A stretch of DNA of 64,000 nt from Nansenia antarctica (taxonomy: Eukaryota > Chordata > Actinopteri > Argentiniformes > Microstomatidae): the NCBI GenBank assembly GCA_963989245.1, contig OZ022345.1, positions 23,289,696 to 23,353,695 of the forward strand, in the 5' to 3' direction. The number at the start of each line of letters is the position of its first letter. Position 1 is the stretch's first letter. This document shows positions 62,917 to 64,000 of the stretch, piece after piece. The translations under genes and the position numbers were made by a program. The notes beneath the pieces were generated by a model that saw nothing but the letters and a program-made list of their open reading frames with translations, made no database searches and was not told the DNA's origin.

Positions 62917-63859
62917 GAATGGAATGGACTTTATTTGTCATTGCTACAGTACAGGTACCAAACAACGAAATTTAGGAGGGGTGGCTCCCCTGGTGTTAGG
63001 AAAGGGAAAAAAAAACACATTTGAGAAAAGGTAAGGTAGGTAAGGAGCTGGTTTACATCAATAAAGGCTATGTACACAATCCACTGTACTATACTGCACA
63101 GATAGTCAACTAGGGTTGTCATATTGCACAAAAGTATTTTTTCACGTTATTTTAAAGTGTCACAGTTTGCAGGCTTGAAATGTACATGTTTGTGCCTCAG
63201 CACTAGCTGCCATACAATCCGTCCGGACTGTCCTGGGCCCAGAACTTAGGCCTTTACTGTGTTCAGGGCCTTGACGGCCCTGTGGTAGAAGCAGTTCTTC
63301 AGTCTGTTTGTCTTAGCGGCCGGGGTCCTGTACCTCCTGTTCGAGGGCAGCCTGACAAAGTGTACGTGCCCAGGGTGGGTCGGGTCCCTGGAGATCTTGG
63401 AGGCCCTCCTGAGACAGCGTGTGTTGTACAGCTCCTCCAGAGAGGGGAGGGGGGCGCCGGTGATCTTCTGTGCTGTTCTCACGACTCTCTGTAGCGCGTT
63501 TCTCTCCGCTGTTGTGCAGCTGTGGAACCAGTTGCAGATGCCGTAGGTGAGGATGCTCTCCACTGCGCCGTGGTAGAAGGCCACCAGTATCTCCTGCTTG
63601 TTGTGTTCTTTCCTGAGGCATCTCAGGGTGTATAGCCGCTGTTGTACCCTCTTGATGGTGCCTTTTGTGTTGTCCTTCCAGGCCAGGTCATCCCGCATGT
63701 GATGTCCCAGGAATCGGAGGGTTGAGACTCTCTCCACGCTCTCTCCGTCGATGAGCAGGGGCTGGATCTCGGACTTTTTCCTCCTGAAGTCTACGATGAA
63801 TTCCTGGGTCTTTGACTTGTTTAGCAGCAGGTTGTTAACCTTGCACACCTTGCTCAGTG
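62912..63859 (-). mobile_element. Rex1-type LINE inserted in the L2
   Basis: The insertion, 62917-63854, is flanked by 'cagtg' (62912-62916 and 63855-63859). It is 5'-truncated and ends with a 'cattc' tail and the 3' UTR seen at 12140 and 13795. Removing it rejoins L2 protein sequence in frame. Confidence 0.88.
63246..63854 (-). pseudogene. Rex1-type reverse transcriptase, C-terminal third
   Basis: The frame reads 'KVNNLLLNKSKTQEFIVDFR', 'STLRFLGHHMRDDLAWKD', 'VAFYHGAVESILTYGICNWF', 'ERNALQRVVRTAQKITGAPL' and 'FYHRAVKALNTV' to the stop, which is the thumb/C-terminal region of Rex1/CR1-group LINEs. The YADD core and endonuclease are missing, as expected for a truncated insertion. It is otherwise undamaged, so it is probably not old. 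Confidence 0.9.
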
Positions 63860-64000
63860 AGTCAAGGGAGTCAGAGAGAATGGAGTTGAGCATGGTGGCA
63901 TAGTCTTCCGGGTTGGTGGGAGTGGAGTCAGTGGGGAGGGCAGAAGATATGGACTGGGATAGAGTGAGTGGGTTGACAGATTTTATGTTACGGAAAGAGA
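63860..64000 (-). pseudogene. L2-clade LINE, upstream part at the window edge
   Basis: The minus strand reads an L2 segment with 'NIKSVNPLTLSQSISSALP' and 'NPEDYATMLNSILSDSLDSL' that leads directly into 'APLKTITVSF' across the Rex1 insertion. Confidence 0.8.

Overview
The window looks like nuclear DNA of a teleost fish. It has long CA microsatellites, fish-type Rex1/L2 and L1 non-LTR retrotransposons, several hAT and Tc1 DNA transposons, a tRNA-headed SINE, an endogenous retrovirus, and one spliced C2H2 zinc-finger gene of the large fish type. No bacterial features, rRNA genes or CRISPR arrays are visible. Nearly all of the first 48 kb is transposable elements inserted into one another. The only host-like gene lies at 48.6-57.7 kb.

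Layout. 1-7035: microsatellites, a foldback transposon (1854-3086), a large TA-flanked element (3174-5228) carrying a Rex1 LINE fragment, two tRNA-like sequences, and the left half of a dispersed repeat. 7036-32412: a composite of about 25 kb that splits that repeat exactly in two. It has hAT-type ends and a minus-strand, multi-exon, ZNF862-like hAT transposase gene whose exons run from 31821 down to 11201. Inside it sit a second copy of the TA element (9605-11127), a BED-finger hAT (12033-15616, 8-bp target duplication, in an intron), and a retroviral provirus (16359-29061, 4-bp target duplication, inside an exon). The provirus has 457-bp LTRs with one visible difference between them, an open pol and env, and a gag broken by a frameshift. 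Its 2.5-kb leader holds five tandem CTCF-type motifs.

From 30424 to 44832 a segment of about 7 kb is present twice in tandem (30424-37432 and 37433-44832). It carries the hAT 5' end with a coding 15-bp minisatellite, the right half of the split repeat, and the 3' part of an L1 element. The copies are almost identical, except that the right one has an extra LTR-like insertion of about 436 bp. The right copy continues into the rest of the L1 (40139-47940, 12-bp target duplication), whose ORF2 is split by a 1.8-kb hAT (43523-45321).

48616-57739 is the zinc-finger gene on the plus strand: a short N-terminal exon, an acidic exon and a 14-finger exon, followed by further finger sequence cut off by stop codons. 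Its second intron is filled with antisense LINEs, a telomere-like palindrome, a Tc1 derivative and SINEs. From 57.8 kb to the end are a TIR element, minisatellites, one hAT end, and an L2 LINE on the minus strand split by a Rex1 LINE.

The genes do not form a pathway. The window records successive insertions whose order can be read from nesting: dispersed repeat, then ZNF862-like hAT, then BED hAT and provirus; and L1, then the internal SINE and hAT, then the tandem duplication, then the LTR-like insertion.
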